This document shows, in pieces, positions 16,061-26,591 of a stretch of 64,000 nt of DNA. The stretch spans positions 1-64,000 of the forward strand of contig JBBJLW010000015.1 in the NCBI GenBank assembly GCA_037720595.1, given 5' to 3'. The DNA is from Gaiellasilicea sp037720595. Lineage in GTDB: Bacteria; Actinomycetota; Thermoleophilia; Gaiellales; Gaiellaceae. The notes under the pieces were generated by a model. The model had not been told where the DNA came from. It did not search any database and saw only the letters and a program-made list of their open reading frames with translations. The translations under genes and the position numbers were made by a program. Numbering within the stretch: position 1 is the stretch's first letter; each line of letters starts with the position of its first letter.

Positions 16061-16945
16061 GTGGCAGCATTCTTCCAACAGGTCGTCGCGGGTCTCGCCA
16101 CGGGGGCGATCTACGCGGCGCTCGCGCTCGCCCTCGTCCTGATCCACCGCGCGACCGGCGTGATCAACTTCGCCCAGGGCGAGATGGCGATGTTCACGAC
16201 CTACATCGCCTGGACGCTGACCGCGAACCACGGCTGGTCGTACTGGCCCGCGTTCGTGGCGACGCTGCTCTTCGCGTTCGCGCTCGGACTCGGAATCCAG
16301 CGGATCATCATCCGGCCGATCGAGCGCGGCCCGATCCTGACGATTGTGATCATCACGATCGGCCTCGTGCTCGTCTTCAACGGCGCTGCGGGCTGGATCT
16401 GGTCCGCCGAGGTACGCGCCTTCCCAAGCCCGTTCCCGAACGACACGTGGAACGTCGGCGGGGTTGCGATCTCCGTGCAGGATGTCGGCACGTTCGGGGT
16501 CGTCGTCGTGCTCGTGCTCTTGCTCGCAGCGTTCTTCCGCTTCACGAAGATCGGCCTCGCTCTGCGCGCGTCGGCGCTGAATCCCGAGGCGAGTCGGCTC
16601 GTCGGCGTGCGCGTGGGCTGGATGCTCGGGATCGGCTGGGGGCTCGCCGCCGTGCTCGGAGCGGTGGCCGGGATGCTCGCCGCCCCGACGATCTTCCTCG
16701 ATCCGAACCTGATGCAGGCGATCCTGATCTACTCGTTCGCGGCGGCCGTGCTCGGCGGGATCGACTCGCCGTTCGGAGCCGTCGCGGGCGGGCTCCTCCT
16801 CGGCGTCGGGCTCAACCTGATCGGCGCCTATGTCGACTTCATCGGCGCCGATCTGCGTCTCCCTGTGGCGCTCATGATCATCCTGGTCGTGCTGCTCGTT
16901 CGTCCGGCGGGGCTCTTCGGCAAGGCGGTCACGAGGCGCGTATGA
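16061..16945 (+). CDS. livH: Branched-chain amino-acid-type ABC transporter permease
   Basis: 294-residue integral membrane permease with about eight hydrophobic segments. The N-terminus FFQQVVAGLATGAIYAALAL and the INFAQGEMAMF motif are diagnostic of LivH-type permeases; the EAA-like cytoplasmic loop lies near RASALNPEASRLVGV. GTG start at 16061. Its stop overlaps the livM start (ATGA). Confidence 0.92.
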   Translation: MAAFFQQVVAGLATGAIYAALALALVLIHRATGVINFAQGEMAMFTTYIAWTLTANHGWSYWPAFVATLLFAFALGLGIQRIIIRPIERGPILTIVIITIGLVLVFNGAAGWIWSAEVRAFPSPFPNDTWNVGGVAISVQDVGTFGVVVVLVLLLAAFFRFTKIGLALRASALNPEASRLVGVRVGWMLGIGWGLAAVLGAVAGMLAAPTIFLDPNLMQAILIYSFAAAVLGGIDSPFGAVAGGLLLGVGLNLIGAYVDFIGADLRLPVALMIILVVLLVRPAGLFGKAVTRRV

Positions 16946-18072
16946 GCCGGCCACACCTCAAGCAAGCGGAGCTCGTCCGGATGGCGTTCTTCCTGCTCGC
17001 GGCGGCCGCCGTGCTGCTCCTGCCGCGCCTGATCAGCGACTTCCGCGCGCAGCAGTTCGCCTACGTTGGGATCTACCTGATCGCGCTTCTGGGGCTCAAC
17101 GTCCTCACCGGCTTCACCGGCCAGATCTCGCTTGGCCACGGCGCCTTCATGGCGATCGGCGGCTACACCACCGCGATCCTGATCTCCGACTCGGACCCTG
17201 CGTTGAAGATCGGCTCGCACGTCTTCTCGAACGACCTGAAGGATCTCTGGACGATTCCCCTCGCCGGGCTGATAGCGGGCTTCGCCGGCTTCCTCTTCGG
17301 CTTTCCCGCCCTGCGGCTGACCGGCCTTTACCTCGCGCTCGCGACGTTCGCGATCGCCGTCGCGACTCCCGCGGTGATCAAGAAGTTCGAGACGTTCACC
17401 GGCGGCGGCGGCGGGATCCAGCTGTTCGGCCTGGAAGGACTGACCGCGACGCCGAAGACCGACCCGACGACGTTCGAGTCGACCGAGGGCGTAACCGTCC
17501 TCGGGCAGGAGATCACCACCTTCAACGACTGGCTCTACTACCTGAGCTGGGCGATCGCGATCGTGATGTTCGCGATCGCCTGGGCGCTCCTCCGCGGTCG
17601 GATGGGCCGCGCATTCCGGGCCGTGCGCGACAGCGAGCTCGCCGCAGCCTCCTCGGGCGTCAACCTCGCGCGCTACAAGACGCTCGCGTTCGGGATCAGC
17701 GCGTTCTACGCGGGCGTCGCCGGCTCGCTGCTCGCGATCGCGACGACCTTCGTCAATCCGGACACGTTCCCGATCACGCTTTCGATCTTCCTTCTCGTCG
17801 GGGTGGTCGTGGGCGGCCTCGGCTCGCTCTGGCCGCTCGTCATCGGCGCCATCTTCATCCAGTTCCTGCCGCTCTGGGCACAGCAATTGAACGGCCCGCT
17901 ACCCGACTCTTTCGGTCCGCTCGGCGTACCCGACTTCAAGGCGCCGGGCGCCCCGGCCGTGGTCTACGGCGTCGTCCTGATCCTCGTCATGCTCGCTTTC
18001 CCGGGCGGCGCCGCAGGCATGGTGCGCAAGATCGGGTCGCTGACGAGTCGCGGCTACGATCGCGTTCGCTAA
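16942..18072 (+). CDS. livM: Branched-chain amino-acid-type ABC transporter permease
   Basis: 376-residue integral membrane permease. GLNVLTGFTGQISLGHGAFM near residues 52-71 is the LivM hallmark, followed by FPALRLTGLYLALATFA and the cytoplasmic loop RAVRDSELAAASSGVNLARYK. An extra extramembrane stretch (about residues 150-195) lies between helices, as in other LivM proteins. ATG 16942 overlaps livH. The 33-base gap to livK suggests one operon. Confidence 0.92.
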   Translation: MSRPHLKQAELVRMAFFLLAAAAVLLLPRLISDFRAQQFAYVGIYLIALLGLNVLTGFTGQISLGHGAFMAIGGYTTAILISDSDPALKIGSHVFSNDLKDLWTIPLAGLIAGFAGFLFGFPALRLTGLYLALATFAIAVATPAVIKKFETFTGGGGGIQLFGLEGLTATPKTDPTTFESTEGVTVLGQEITTFNDWLYYLSWAIAIVMFAIAWALLRGRMGRAFRAVRDSELAAASSGVNLARYKTLAFGISAFYAGVAGSLLAIATTFVNPDTFPITLSIFLLVGVVVGGLGSLWPLVIGAIFIQFLPLWAQQLNGPLPDSFGPLGVPDFKAPGAPAVVYGVVLILVMLAFPGGAAGMVRKIGSLTSRGYDRVR

Positions 18073-18105
18073 GCCTCGACCTCGACCCAGGAGCTGCTCT
18101 CACCG

Positions 18106-19329
18106 ATGCGTCGTCCCAGGCTTGCCCTCTCCATGCTTGCGCTCGCGGGAGCGATCGCCATCGGTGCGACTGGTGCGTCGAACGCGGATCCGGGGATCAC
18201 CGGGAAGACGATCCTGCTCGGCGGCACGTCGCCGCTTTCAGGCCCCGCCTCCGCATACGCCTCCGTTGCCCGTGGCGCGGATGCCTACTTCGAGTACGTG
18301 AACGCACGCGGCGGCGTCAACGGCCGGACGATCGTCTACAAGGTCGTCGACGACGCCTACAACCCGGCGCAGACCGTGCAGGCGACGCGTCAGCTCGTCG
18401 AGCAGGACAAGGTCTTCGCGGTCTTCAACTCGCTCGGAACCGAGCACAACGTGGCGACGCGCGACTACCTGAACCAGCTGCGGGTGCCGCAGCTCTTCGT
18501 CGCCTCCGGCGCGACCACGTTCGGGCGCGACCACAAGCGCTACCCCTACACGATCGGCTTCCAGCCGAGCTACCAGGCGGAGGGCTGGATCTACGGCACG
18601 TACCTCGCGCGCACGAAGCCGGGTGCGAAGATCGGCGTCCTCTTCCAGAACGACGACTACGGCAAGGATCTGCTCGCCGGGCTCCGGTCGGGAATCGCCC
18701 GCTCGAAGGTGAAGATCGTCGCCGCCGAGGGCTATGAGGCTGCGGCGACGGACGTCCAGTCGCAGATCGCGAAGCTGAAGGCAGCCGGAGCGAACACGCT
18801 TGCGCTCTTCGCGACGCCGAAGTTCGCGATCCAGGGCTACGTGTTCGCGAACCGGCTCGGCTGGCATCCGCTGGCGATCGTGAACGCCGTCTCGAGCGCC
18901 TCGAACATCATGACAATCGCCTCCGAGGGCAACACGAACAGAACAGTCGAGAGCTCCGTCTCGATCGCCTTCCTGAAGAATCCGACCGACGCCAGATGGC
19001 GCGCCGATGCTGCAATGAAGCTCTATCGGAGCGTGCTGGCGAGGTACGCGCGGGGTGCGAACGCGAAAGACGTCTACCACGTCTACGGGATGGCTGTCGC
19101 CCACGAGACCGTGCGCGTGCTGAAGGCCACCGGGAAGAACCCGACCCGGGCGGCCCTCGCCGCGCAGATGCGGAAGCTGAGCGACGCCTCGAATCCGTTC
19201 CTGCTCCCCGGGATTGCGATCAAGACGAGCGAAGCGGAGCGTTTCCCGGTCGAGCAGGCGCTGCTCCAGCGCTACACGAAGGGCTCGTGGCGGAGCTTCG
19301 GCGGGCTCTGGGGCTACCGGGCCGGCTGA
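18106..19329 (+). CDS. livK: ABC transporter substrate-binding protein (LivJ/LivK type)
   Basis: 407-residue periplasmic-binding-fold protein (type I). The N-terminal signal (RRPRLALSMLALAGAIAIGA) has no lipobox cysteine, so it looks like a cleaved Sec signal. The mature protein starts with the family strand ITGKTILLGGTSPLSGPAS; later motifs are GRTIVYKVVDDAYNPAQTVQ, LGTEHNVATRDYLNQ and GVLFQNDDYGKD. It captures the ligand for LivHMGF. Ligand identity is unknown; the catabolic cluster upstream makes an organic acid or aromatic ligand conceivable (inference). Confidence 0.9.
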   Translation: MRRPRLALSMLALAGAIAIGATGASNADPGITGKTILLGGTSPLSGPASAYASVARGADAYFEYVNARGGVNGRTIVYKVVDDAYNPAQTVQATRQLVEQDKVFAVFNSLGTEHNVATRDYLNQLRVPQLFVASGATTFGRDHKRYPYTIGFQPSYQAEGWIYGTYLARTKPGAKIGVLFQNDDYGKDLLAGLRSGIARSKVKIVAAEGYEAAATDVQSQIAKLKAAGANTLALFATPKFAIQGYVFANRLGWHPLAIVNAVSSASNIMTIASEGNTNRTVESSVSIAFLKNPTDARWRADAAMKLYRSVLARYARGANAKDVYHVYGMAVAHETVRVLKATGKNPTRAALAAQMRKLSDASNPFLLPGIAIKTSEAERFPVEQALLQRYTKGSWRSFGGLWGYRAG

Positions 19330-19344
19330 CGGACCGTCCTGCCG

Positions 19345-19377
19345 GGACACGTCCGGGGTCAAAGCCCGGACGTGTCC
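19345..19377 (+). repeat. 33-bp palindromic repeat, copy 3 (perfect stem)
   Basis: Perfect 13-bp arms GGACACGTCCGGG / CCCGGACGTGTCC around the loop GTCAAAG, 16 bases after the livK stop. It may serve as the operon's terminator although no T-tract follows. Confidence 0.85.
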
Positions 19378-19427
19378 AGCAAGGCCGCGTCCCCGGCGCC
19401 AGGCTGGTCGTCTGCGAGGATGGAGAC

Positions 19428-21785
19428 ATGTCGCCGGCTGACCTGCTCGCCGCGCCGCTCGACGAGCTCCTCGCGACGGCGCGGGAGCGAAGGCGCGGGA
19501 ACGGGCTCGTTACCTTCTCGCCCAAGGTCTTCATCCCGCTGACGACGCTCTGCCGCGACGTCTGCGGCTACTGCACCTTCGCGCGACCGCCGCGGCGCGG
19601 CGAGAGGGCGTACCTGACCGAGGACGACGTTTTGGCGATTGCCCGTGTGGGGGCGGCGGCAGGCTGCACGGAGGCGCTTTTCACGCTCGGCGACAAGCCG
19701 GAGCTTCGCTACCGCGTTGCGCGTGAGGAACTCCGTGCCCTCGGCTGCGCGACCACGATCGAGTACCTCGCGCGGGTCGCCAAGCTCGTGCTCGACGAGA
19801 CCGGATTGCTGCCCCACCTCAACCCCGGCGTGATGACGCGTGCGGAGCTCGAGCTCCTGCGGCCGGTCTCCGCCTCGATGGGGATCATGCTCGAGACGAC
19901 CGCGGAACGGCTCGGCGAGCGCGGCGGTCCGCACTGGGCCTCGCCCGACAAGCTGCCCGAGCGCAGGCTCGAGACGATCGAGCTGGCGGGAGAGCTGAGG
20001 ATCCCGTTCACGAGCGGGATCCTGATCGGGATCGGCGAGACCCGGGCGGAGCGGCTCGACGCCCTGGAGTCTCTCGCGGGGCTACACCGCAGGCACGGTC
20101 ATCTCCAGGAGGTGATCGTGCAGAACTTCCGCGCGAAGCCCGGAACGCGGATGGCCGGGCATCCCGAGCCCTCGCTCGACGACCACCTCTGGACGATCGC
20201 GGCCGCGCGGCTGCTGCTCCCCGTGGACGTGGCGGTGCAGGCGCCGCCGAACCTCGCCTACGACGACTTCCCGCGCCTGCTCGACGCGGGGATCGACGAC
20301 TGGGGCGGCGTCTCGCCGGTGACGATCGACCACGTCAATCCCGAGGCGCCCTGGCCGGAGCGCGACCGGCTCGCCGAGGCGACGCGCTCGCGCGGGCTCG
20401 AACTCGCGGCGCGGCTGCCCGTCTACCCGCGTTTCGTCGACAGCGAGTGGGTCGCGCCTCGCGTGCTGACACAGGTTCTTCGCAGCTCGGACTCACTCGG
20501 TCTCGCCCGCGAGGACGGCTGGCATCCGGGAGAGCGCGGCCGTGTTCCCTTCATGGTCTCGCGCGACGTGCTGCCACTCGACACGACGGCGGAGCTCGGA
20601 GAGGAGGAGTTGATGCGGCTTTTCCGGACCCGTGGCGAGGAGCGGCAGCGCGTCTTCGCCGCCGCCGATCGCCTTCGCCGCGAAGTCTGCGGCGACGAGG
20701 TCAGCTACGTCGTCACGCGGAACATCCAGTACACGAACGTCTGCTACTTCCGCTGTGGCTTCTGCGCCTTCTCGAAGGGCAAGCTCGCGGCCAACCTGCG
20801 CGGCGCGCCCTACCTCGTGCCGCTCGCAGAGATCGTCCGCCGCGCCCGCGAGGCGTGGGAGCGCGGAGCAACCGAGGTCTGCCTGCAGGGCGGGATCCAT
20901 CCGGCCTTCACCGGCGACTACTACGCCGAGATCGTGAACGCGATTCGTCGCGAGCTGCCGGAGCTGCACATCCATGCGTTTTCCGCGCTCGAGATCTGGC
21001 AGGGGGCCGCGACGCTCGGTGTCCCGCTCGAGGTCTATCTCGAACGCCTGCGAGCACTCGGGCTCGGCTCGCTTCCCGGAACGGCCGCCGAGATACTCGA
21101 CGACGAGATCCGCGCGGTGATCTGTCCGGACAAAGTCTCGACCGACCAATGGCTGGAGGTCCACGCTGCCGCGCATCGGGTCGGGCTGCGCTCGAACGTG
21201 ACGATCATGTTCGGGCACGTCGAGTCGCCGCGACACTGGGCTCGGCACCTGCTCCGGGCGCACGAGCAGCAGCGGGCCTCGGGCGGATTCACCGAGATCG
21301 TGCCGTTGCCGTTCGTCCATATGGAGGCGCCGATCTGGCTGAAGGGCCGGGCGCGCTCGGGGCCGACCTTCGGCGAGACACTGCTCCTGCACGCGGTCGC
21401 GCGGCTGGCCCTGCACCCCCAGATCACGAACATCCAAGCCTCCTGGGTCAAGCTCGGGCCGGCCGGCGTCGCAGCGGCGCTCCGGGCCGGCGTGAACGAT
21501 CTCGGCGGCACGCTGATGAACGAGTCGATCTCGCGCGCGGCCGGCTCGGAGCACGGCCAGGAGCTGGCGCCCGAGGCGATGGAGGCGCTGATCCGCGCGA
21601 ACGATCGGATTCCGCGCCAGCGGACGACGCTCTACGGGGACGTTTCGGCGGAGCGACGCGCCGCATCCTTCGCAGCAGCTCCTCTCGACGAGCCGCTCAA
21701 TCCCCACGTCCGCGATGCCCGGCTGCAGGCGCCGCCGAGACTCGTCCGGCCCGGGCTCCTGGCGGTCGGCCCCAACCCGGGCTAA
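19428..21785 (+). CDS. fbiC: 7,8-didemethyl-8-hydroxy-5-deazariboflavin (F0) synthase, fused CofG-CofH
   Basis: 785-residue bifunctional radical-SAM enzyme. The CofG-like half has Cys42, Cys46 and Cys49 (CRDVCGYC); the CofH-like half has Cys439, Cys443 and Cys446 (CYFRCGFC). Each is a CX3CX2C 4Fe-4S/SAM site. The fusion makes F0, the chromophore of coenzyme F420, from tyrosine and a ribityl-diaminouracil intermediate. ATG at 19428 has GGAGA-like bases upstream and gives a length close to known FbiC proteins. It links to the F420-type LLM oxidoreductase at 710. Confidence 0.95.
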   Translation: MSPADLLAAPLDELLATARERRRGNGLVTFSPKVFIPLTTLCRDVCGYCTFARPPRRGERAYLTEDDVLAIARVGAAAGCTEALFTLGDKPELRYRVAREELRALGCATTIEYLARVAKLVLDETGLLPHLNPGVMTRAELELLRPVSASMGIMLETTAERLGERGGPHWASPDKLPERRLETIELAGELRIPFTSGILIGIGETRAERLDALESLAGLHRRHGHLQEVIVQNFRAKPGTRMAGHPEPSLDDHLWTIAAARLLLPVDVAVQAPPNLAYDDFPRLLDAGIDDWGGVSPVTIDHVNPEAPWPERDRLAEATRSRGLELAARLPVYPRFVDSEWVAPRVLTQVLRSSDSLGLAREDGWHPGERGRVPFMVSRDVLPLDTTAELGEEELMRLFRTRGEERQRVFAAADRLRREVCGDEVSYVVTRNIQYTNVCYFRCGFCAFSKGKLAANLRGAPYLVPLAEIVRRAREAWERGATEVCLQGGIHPAFTGDYYAEIVNAIRRELPELHIHAFSALEIWQGAATLGVPLEVYLERLRALGLGSLPGTAAEILDDEIRAVICPDKVSTDQWLEVHAAAHRVGLRSNVTIMFGHVESPRHWARHLLRAHEQQRASGGFTEIVPLPFVHMEAPIWLKGRARSGPTFGETLLLHAVARLALHPQITNIQASWVKLGPAGVAAALRAGVNDLGGTLMNESISRAAGSEHGQELAPEAMEALIRANDRIPRQRTTLYGDVSAERRAASFAAAPLDEPLNPHVRDARLQAPPRLVRPGLLAVGPNPG

Positions 21786-21844
21786 GCTGCGCCGTCAGCA
21801 CAGACCATGGGGGAGTGGCGAACTTGACTTTCAGCGGCTACAAC

Positions 21845-24310
<2,466 letters not shown>

Positions 24311-24313
24311 CTC

Positions 24314-24928
24314 TCAGTCCGCCTGGTTGCCAAGGGCGCCCCGGAGACCGGCGACCCAGCGAGGCAGCCGGCGGCGCGCCTTTGCGATCGCGTCGTCGAC
24401 CTCCGCGGCCGCATCCGGCCCATGGCGGCCCTCGCCGTGGCCGACGAGGACGTGGAGCGGAGCGAGGCCGTGGAGAGCTCGGGGTGGGAACGGGCGTAGG
24501 AGCGGGTGCACTCCGATCGGCTCCGACCCTGCGCGGAAGTAGGGGATCGTCCCGAGTGCGTCGGCGCAGACGAGGATCCGTCGCTCCGGCCACCACAGCG
24601 CGACCTCCTGCCAAAGCCGCCACGAGGCCACCGTGAGGAACGTGAACGGCGTCTCGGGTAGGGAGCGCGGCACGACGTGGAGCGGCACGCCGAGCTTCCA
24701 GGCGAGGGTCGCCGAGTCGCGGCCGTGCCGATCCAGTAGCTGGATCACGCCCGCTGGGTCCCCGAGCCTTCGGATTCGCGCCTCGAGGCCGTCGGCGTCG
24801 AACGGATCGACGAGCCAGACGCGTCCGCCCACTTCGAGAACGTGCGCGGTTCGCCGCAGTCGCTCGTTCGCGATCCAGCCGAAGCTACCGTCGAGCTCGT
24901 CGACGAACCTCGTTCCTGCGGCGCTCAA
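24314..24928 (-). CDS. Metallo-beta-lactamase-fold-like protein with degenerate metal site
   Basis: 204-residue protein I recognise only by pattern. VWLVDPFDADGLEARI resembles the second MBL strand; LLDRHGRDSATLAWKLGVPL sits where MBL proteins have HxHxDH, but most ligands are missing; VLVGHGEGRHG resembles the later GHG motif. So it is probably an MBL-like fold with lost or altered metal binding. The TTG start at 24928 overlaps the stop of the FrnE-like selenoprotein (TTGA), so the two form a pair downstream of hisA. Its stop is 3 bases from the convergent propeller gene. Function unknown. Confidence 0.6.
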   Translation of the reverse strand: MSAAGTRFVDELDGSFGWIANERLRRTAHVLEVGGRVWLVDPFDADGLEARIRRLGDPAGVIQLLDRHGRDSATLAWKLGVPLHVVPRSLPETPFTFLTVASWRLWQEVALWWPERRILVCADALGTIPYFRAGSEPIGVHPLLRPFPPRALHGLAPLHVLVGHGEGRHGPDAAAEVDDAIAKARRRLPRWVAGLRGALGNQAD

Positions 24929-25530
24929 CGGGCCGTCAGTTGCGCGTGGGCATGCTCGAAGACCGCTTCGGGCTGGGCGCCGAGCACGAGCAGCCGGCGA
25001 TCGAGCAGGAAGGCGGGCACGGCATTCGCCCCGATAGAGACGGCTTGACGCGTCGAGTCCTCGATCCGCTCACGGTAGCGATCGCCCTCGAGCACGGCTT
25101 CGACCTCGTCGCCCGGGAGCCCGAGCTCGGCCGCCAGGACGCACAGGACGGCTGAATCGCCGAGGTCCTGCGCCTCGGCCCAGTAGGCGTCCATCAGCCG
25201 GTCGTGGGTTTCCTCGTGACGGCCGAGCTCGCGCGCGAGCTCGCTGAGGCGCAGCGCCTTCATCGTGTTCGGGACGATGTCGGGGTGGGGGTTGTACTCG
25301 AGTCCGCGTGCGGCAAAGCTCGCGCGCATGCGAGCGGTCATCCCCTCGCCGTAGCGGGCGAGCAACTGCGCACGCGGGATTCCTTCGGGCGGGTACTCCG
25401 GGTGAAGATCGAACGGGAGCCAGACGACGGCGGCGCCGAACCGGCGGCCGAGCCAGGTGGCGGTCGTTTGCGCCACGCGGCAGAAGGGTCAGATGTAGTC
25501 GCTCCAGATCGCGACGGATTCCAAGCTCAC
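24925..25530 (-). CDS. FrnE/DsbA-family oxidoreductase selenoprotein (in-frame UGA = Sec14)
   Basis: 201 codons from GTG 25530, with an in-frame TGA at 25491-25489. The N-terminus reads ESVAIWSDYI-Sec-PFC, aligning with the WSDYxCPFC active site of FrnE-like DsbA proteins, so the first catalytic Cys is replaced by Sec (Sec14/Cys17). The helical insertion (ARMRASFAARGLEYNPHPDI) and the cis-proline loop AVPAFLLDRR are normal. The family performs cytosolic thiol-disulfide exchange or isomerisation; Sec gives stronger redox chemistry. GTG overlaps the hisA stop (GTGA); TTG at 25524 is an alternative. Reading frames agree on both sides of the TGA. Confidence 0.87.
25457..25476 (-). promoter_or_regulatory. 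Candidate bacterial SECIS hairpin for the FrnE-like gene
   Basis: GTGGCG and CGCCAC pair around CAAACGAC; the apical loop begins about 18 nt after the UGA, inside the usual bacterial range. Perfect 6-bp stem; not confirmed by folding or SelB-binding data. Confidence 0.45.
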
Positions 25531-26249
25531 CTCTCCAGGCTAACCGCCTCGGCGAGTGTGAAACGGCCGCACCAGAGCGCGCTGCCCGCGATCGCGCCCT
25601 CGCAGCCCAGCTCGCGAACCGCACGCAGATCGTCCAGCGAGGCGATTCCGCCTGCCGCGAGCACGGGTAGCTGCGACGCCTCTTGGATCGTGTCGAGCAG
25701 CTCGAAGTCCGGGCCGGCGAGCGAGCCGTCGCGGCTCGTGCTCGTGACGAGGAGGCGGGCGACGCCTGCCGCGGCGCAACTCTTGGCCAGCTCGGTCGCG
25801 CCGAGCTCGGACTTCGCCGTCCAGCCTTCGACGGCAACGTTTCCGTCGCGCGCATCGATTGCGACGACCAGGAGCTCGCCGAATCGTCGTACTGCCTCTT
25901 CCAGGAAGGAGGGCTCGATCGCCGAGGTGCCGATCATGACGCGGCCGGCGCCATGGTCGAGAGCGGCCCCGATGTCTGCCACGGTGCGATAGCCGCCTCC
26001 GACCTGAACGGGAAGCGCCGTCGCTGCGGCGATCTTCCGGACGAGACCGATCGCGGGGGCGCCGCAAAAGGCGCCGTCGAGATCCACGAGGTGAAGCCAC
26101 GACCCACCCTCGGCAGCGAACCGCGTGGCTGCGACGACCGGATCGCCGCCTTCGACCGTCACCCGCGCGGGATCACCCTGCGCGAGCCGGACGACTCTGC
26201 CTGCGAGGACATCGATCGCCGGGTAAACCGTGAACTTTCGTGCTGACAC
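25527..26249 (-). CDS. hisA: Phosphoribosyl-formimino-AICAR ribotide isomerase
   Basis: 240-residue (beta/alpha)8 barrel. YPAIDVLAGRVVRL carries the first catalytic Asp, VQVGGGYRT is the phosphate loop, VVAIDARDG has the second Asp, and LAAGGIASLDDL and GAIAGSAL form the C-terminal phosphate site. It catalyses the fourth step of histidine synthesis. Unlike the other his genes it lies on the opposite strand, divergent from yerC-hisG, with the two selenoprotein/MBL-like genes behind it. GTG at 26249 is 6 bases from a TAGCAT box. In some actinobacteria HisA (PriA) also serves tryptophan synthesis; not testable here. Confidence 0.95.
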   Translation of the reverse strand: MSARKFTVYPAIDVLAGRVVRLAQGDPARVTVEGGDPVVAATRFAAEGGSWLHLVDLDGAFCGAPAIGLVRKIAAATALPVQVGGGYRTVADIGAALDHGAGRVMIGTSAIEPSFLEEAVRRFGELLVVAIDARDGNVAVEGWTAKSELGATELAKSCAAAGVARLLVTSTSRDGSLAGPDFELLDTIQEASQLPVLAAGGIASLDDLRAVRELGCEGAIAGSALWCGRFTLAEAVSLER

Positions 26250-26271
26250 GCTAGCATGCTAACATGTAAGA
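26250..26271. promoter_or_regulatory. Divergent overlapping promoters and palindromic operator of the his locus
   Basis: Plus strand: TAACAT (26260-26265), 6 bases, ATG of yerC. Minus strand: TAGCAT (26261-26256), 6 bases, GTG of hisA. The two -10 boxes share two bases, so polymerases should exclude each other. A perfect 10-bp palindrome TAGCATGCTA (26252-26261) covers both and is a natural operator candidate for the adjacent YerC regulator. Confidence 0.6.
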
Positions 26272-26589
26272 ATGAATGGGTTGACCACAGATCAGTCGCG
26301 CCAGGTCGAGTCACTTTCCGGACTCGACGAGCTCGCGGCCGCGATCGTCAGCCTGCGCTCGACCGACGAGGTGACGCGATTCCTGCGCGACCTCTGCACG
26401 CTGCCCGAGCTCGAGGCGCTCGCGCATCGTTGGCAGACGGTCCGGCTGCTCGAGCAAGGCATTCCGTACCTCGAGATCGCGGGCCGCGTCCCGACGAGCA
26501 CCGCCACGGTGACGCGCGTCGCGCAGTGGCTGCGCCACGGCACCGGCGGTTACCGGATCGCGCTCGATCGCGAGAGCAGGCGGAGATAG
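26272..26589 (+). CDS. YerC/YecD-family TrpR-like DNA-binding regulator
   Basis: 105-residue all-helical protein. DLCTLPELEALAHRWQTVRL, EQGIPYLEIAGRVPTSTATV and TRVAQWLRHG match the TrpR-related YerC/YecD family, including the helix-turn-helix (EIAGRVPTSTATVTRVAQWL). TrpR relatives bind palindromes, often with a small-molecule co-repressor. Its position directly before hisG and beside a palindrome makes it a probable regulator of the his genes (inference; the ligand could be histidine or an intermediate). ATG at 26272 follows a TAACAT box by 6 bases. Confidence 0.85.
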   Translation: MNGLTTDQSRQVESLSGLDELAAAIVSLRSTDEVTRFLRDLCTLPELEALAHRWQTVRLLEQGIPYLEIAGRVPTSTATVTRVAQWLRHGTGGYRIALDRESRRR

Positions 26590-26591
26590 GA

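Noticed and set aside
15892..16101. 69-codon minus-strand frame with two CxxC pairs in the livF-livH gap
   Set aside because: Overlaps the livH start, has no promoter or ribosome-binding site, and Cys pairs are common by chance in this composition.
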